Shown: piece by piece, positions 13,222-14,096 of the stretch
Layout of the letters: every line of letters begins with the position of its first letter
Numbering within the stretch: the stretch's first letter is position 1
From: JBMNNS01 sp050942625
GTDB lineage: Bacteria; Bacillota; Dethiobacteria; DTU022; UBA8154
DNA: 14,096 bases
Direction: 5' to 3'
Assembly (NCBI GenBank): GCA_050942625.1
Contig: JBMNNS010000042.1
Span: 1 to 14,096 of the forward strand
Made by a program: the position numbers and the translations under genes
The notes under the pieces: generated by a model
The model's database searches: none
The model's input: only the letters and a program-made list of their open reading frames with translations
Told to the model about the DNA's origin: nothing

Positions 13222-13374
13222 ATGTACGAAGAAAAATGGGATAAAGGAAGAGATAGGGAGTGTGGCTGCTGCTTAACAGTTGAAGATAGCATTGTCATCC
13301 TACTTTGTGGTGATTTAGAATTTGACAGAATAAAAGGTTGCATTCATACAGCCATAGAAGCAAAAAAAAGCTAA
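13222..13374 (+). CDS. Small Cys-containing protein, copy 2 (50 aa), unknown function
   Basis: A 50-residue product beginning MYEEKWDKGRDRECGCCLTV and continuing VEDSIVILLCGDLEFDRIKG, with five cysteines (14, 16, 17, 29, 40). AGAGAGGAGGAAAT lies just before the ATG, a strong ribosome binding site. The N-terminal half is nearly identical to copy 1. The C-terminal half keeps CGD, E, DR and K but replaces Thr40 by Cys and gains a lysine-rich tail. Conservation of reading frame with amino-acid-level divergence, plus the two good ribosome binding sites, argues that both are real genes. The function is unknown. Confidence 0.7.
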   Translation: MYEEKWDKGRDRECGCCLTVEDSIVILLCGDLEFDRIKGCIHTAIEAKKS

Positions 13375-13393
13375 AATAACCTTAAAAATAATC

Positions 13394-13446
13394 AGGTGAC
13401 AAGGTGATAGGGGACCAAGGTGACAGAGAACCGTCCCCTGTCACCT
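13394..13446. repeat. GGTGACAG-type palindromic repeat, intact copy with partial repeats
   Basis: AGGTGACAG (13418-13426) and CTGTCACCT (13438-13446) form a 9-bp stem with an 11-base loop. Two more AGGTGA starts precede it at 13394 and 13402. In reverse complement the palindrome reads AGGTGACAGGGGACG then GTTCTCTGTCACCT, matching the split copy at 12466-12720. The palindrome could act as a terminator-like structure for the small gene upstream, but it has no T run. Confidence 0.8.
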
Positions 13447-13509
13447 AAGCTAATACAGTCAAACGAAGGTTTTAGTTTGTATAATCTACTGGAAGTCCGC
13501 TTTTTTTTT

Positions 13510-13859
13510 AAGCCAACTCAATTTGCCTGATAGCGTTTATGTGATTAACCATAGATGGTCGGGATGTTACTCTGCAGCTCGCTGTGTTTACCAGCGCTAA
13601 GGGCAATTACCGGTATGCCAGGCTCTTTTACAACCAAAAAACAGAAAGCTTTTTAGAATCCCACGCCTCGTTTTTTGAGCAGATTAAAGGAGTATACCAC
13701 TTAATGGTTTATGACAATACCAGGGTTGTGGTCAAAAAATTTGTAGGGCCTTCGGAGAAAGAACCCACCGAGGCACTAATCAAATTATCCTTGTACTACG
13801 GATTTAACTACAGGTTTTGTAACGTCCAGGCTGGCTGGGAAAAGGGTAATGGAAAGTGA
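13510..13859 (+). pseudogene. istA: Decayed IS21-family transposase fragment (istA)
   Basis: A frame open from 13545 to the TGA at 13857-13859 reads LTIDGRDVTLQLAVFTSA, NYRYARLFYNQKTESFLESH, VYHLMVYDNTRVVVKKFVG, EKEPTEALIKLSLYYGF and YRFCNVQAGWEKG, which is the DDE catalytic core of IstA, the IS21 transposase. The Asp in VYDN and the Glu in WEKG correspond to two of the acidic residues. Upstream, KPTQF-like sequence at 13510-13524 appears in another frame, implying frameshifts and loss of the first Asp. The N-terminal helix-turn-helix part, everything after the Glu, and istB are absent. A full IstA has about 400-500 residues. Confidence 0.75.
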
Positions 13860-13864
13860 ATGAT

Positions 13865-13927
13865 AATGTAAAGTAAGGCTGTCAAAGTATTGTATTTCCG
13901 GTATATTTTATTGTTTTACTTTACATT
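13865..13927. repeat. 12-bp inverted repeat between the istA and pgsA remnants
   Basis: AATGTAAAGTAA (13865-13876) and TTACTTTACATT (13916-13927) are perfect inverted copies 39 bases apart. They lie exactly between the end of the istA fragment and the start of recognisable pgsA sequence, so they may derive from an IS21 end or mark the rearrangement junction. Confidence 0.65.
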
Positions 13928-14096
13928 CAGGATATATATAAACTAGCGATTGAAACCAGCTCGCTGGAGGAGAAGGGCCGGATTTTACTGCCAGCTCAAT
14001 AATAAGAACAATTACCATGATAATTTGGGCTACGGTTTTAATTTTACCCCAGATATTTACCTTGATATCTCTACCTTCTTCAACAGCGATTAAACG
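13908..14096 (-). CDS. pgsA: 3' end of pgsA (phosphatidylglycerophosphate synthase), partial, altered C-terminus
   Basis: Entering from the right edge on the minus strand, the frame reads RLIAVEEGRDIKVNIWGKIK, TVAQIIMVIVLIIELAVKSG and SWFQSLVYI, then YPECKVKQ and a stop at 13908-13910. The VEEGR-x5-WGKIKTVAQ segment and the helix after it are typical of the C-terminal third of PgsA, the membrane enzyme that makes phosphatidylglycerophosphate from CDP-diacylglycerol and glycerol-3-phosphate. The CDP-alcohol phosphotransferase motif would lie outside the window. A normal PgsA continues for another 15-20 residues through its last helix. Here the similarity ends near 13935, and the last residues are read from the adjacent inverted-repeat DNA. 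The protein may be truncated, or the gene may be a relic. Confidence 0.6.
   Translation of the reverse strand, partial: RLIAVEEGRDIKVNIWGKIKTVAQIIMVIVLIIELAVKSGPSPPASWFQSLVYIYPECKVKQ

Overview
The window reads as chromosomal DNA from an anaerobic, low-to-mid GC member of the Bacillota, most likely a Clostridia/Peptococcaceae-type organism. This is an inference. It rests on the trimeric NAD(P)H-linked [FeFe]-hydrogenase, the selenium-associated protein YedF, a Gmad2-type lipoprotein (a domain typical of sporulating Firmicutes), strong AGGAGG-type ribosome binding sites, and short palindromic repeats of a kind I associate with such genomes. There are no rRNA or tRNA genes and no CRISPR array.

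Layout. Bases 182-2193: a sodium:solute symporter (+) meets a conserved protein of unknown function (-) tail to tail, with overlapping stop codons. The latter has a textbook sigma-A promoter overlapped by a long inverted repeat. Bases 2468-4045: yedF with its terminator, then a DUF554 membrane protein in noticeably AT-richer DNA. Bases 4042-8058 (-): a 27-codon stump of a PIN-domain gene, a three-domain lipoprotein, a ferritin-like four-helix protein and a secreted beta-propeller protein. Bases 8359-12471 (+): a tight three-gene operon hydC-hydB-hydA for a soluble, multi-cluster NAD(P)H-dependent, possibly electron-bifurcating, hydrogenase. All its cluster-binding cysteines and H-cluster motifs are intact.

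Bases 12466-14096 are an accessory zone. A palindromic GGTGACAG-type repeat abuts the hydA stop codon and is split by a roughly 222-bp MITE-like insert with terminal inverted repeats and a probable 5-bp target duplication. The insert itself contains 38-bp tandem repeats and a long hairpin. Then come two tandem paralogous genes for 47- and 50-residue cysteine-containing proteins that I cannot assign to a family, a second GGTGACAG repeat, a decayed IS21-type istA fragment, and the 3' part of pgsA on the minus strand. The conserved pgsA sequence breaks off beside the IS21 remnant.

The hydrogenase operon is the clear metabolic unit: HydC and HydB receive or deliver electrons at NAD(P)H/FMN and pass them through Fe-S clusters to the H-cluster in HydA. 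The other genes look like single units or short minus-strand runs with no obvious pathway link to it. The most unusual items are the nested repeat/MITE at the hydA 3' end, the tandem small Cys proteins, the promoter/operator at 2204-2277, and the gene stumps (PIN, istA, pgsA 3' end) that mark rearrangement points.
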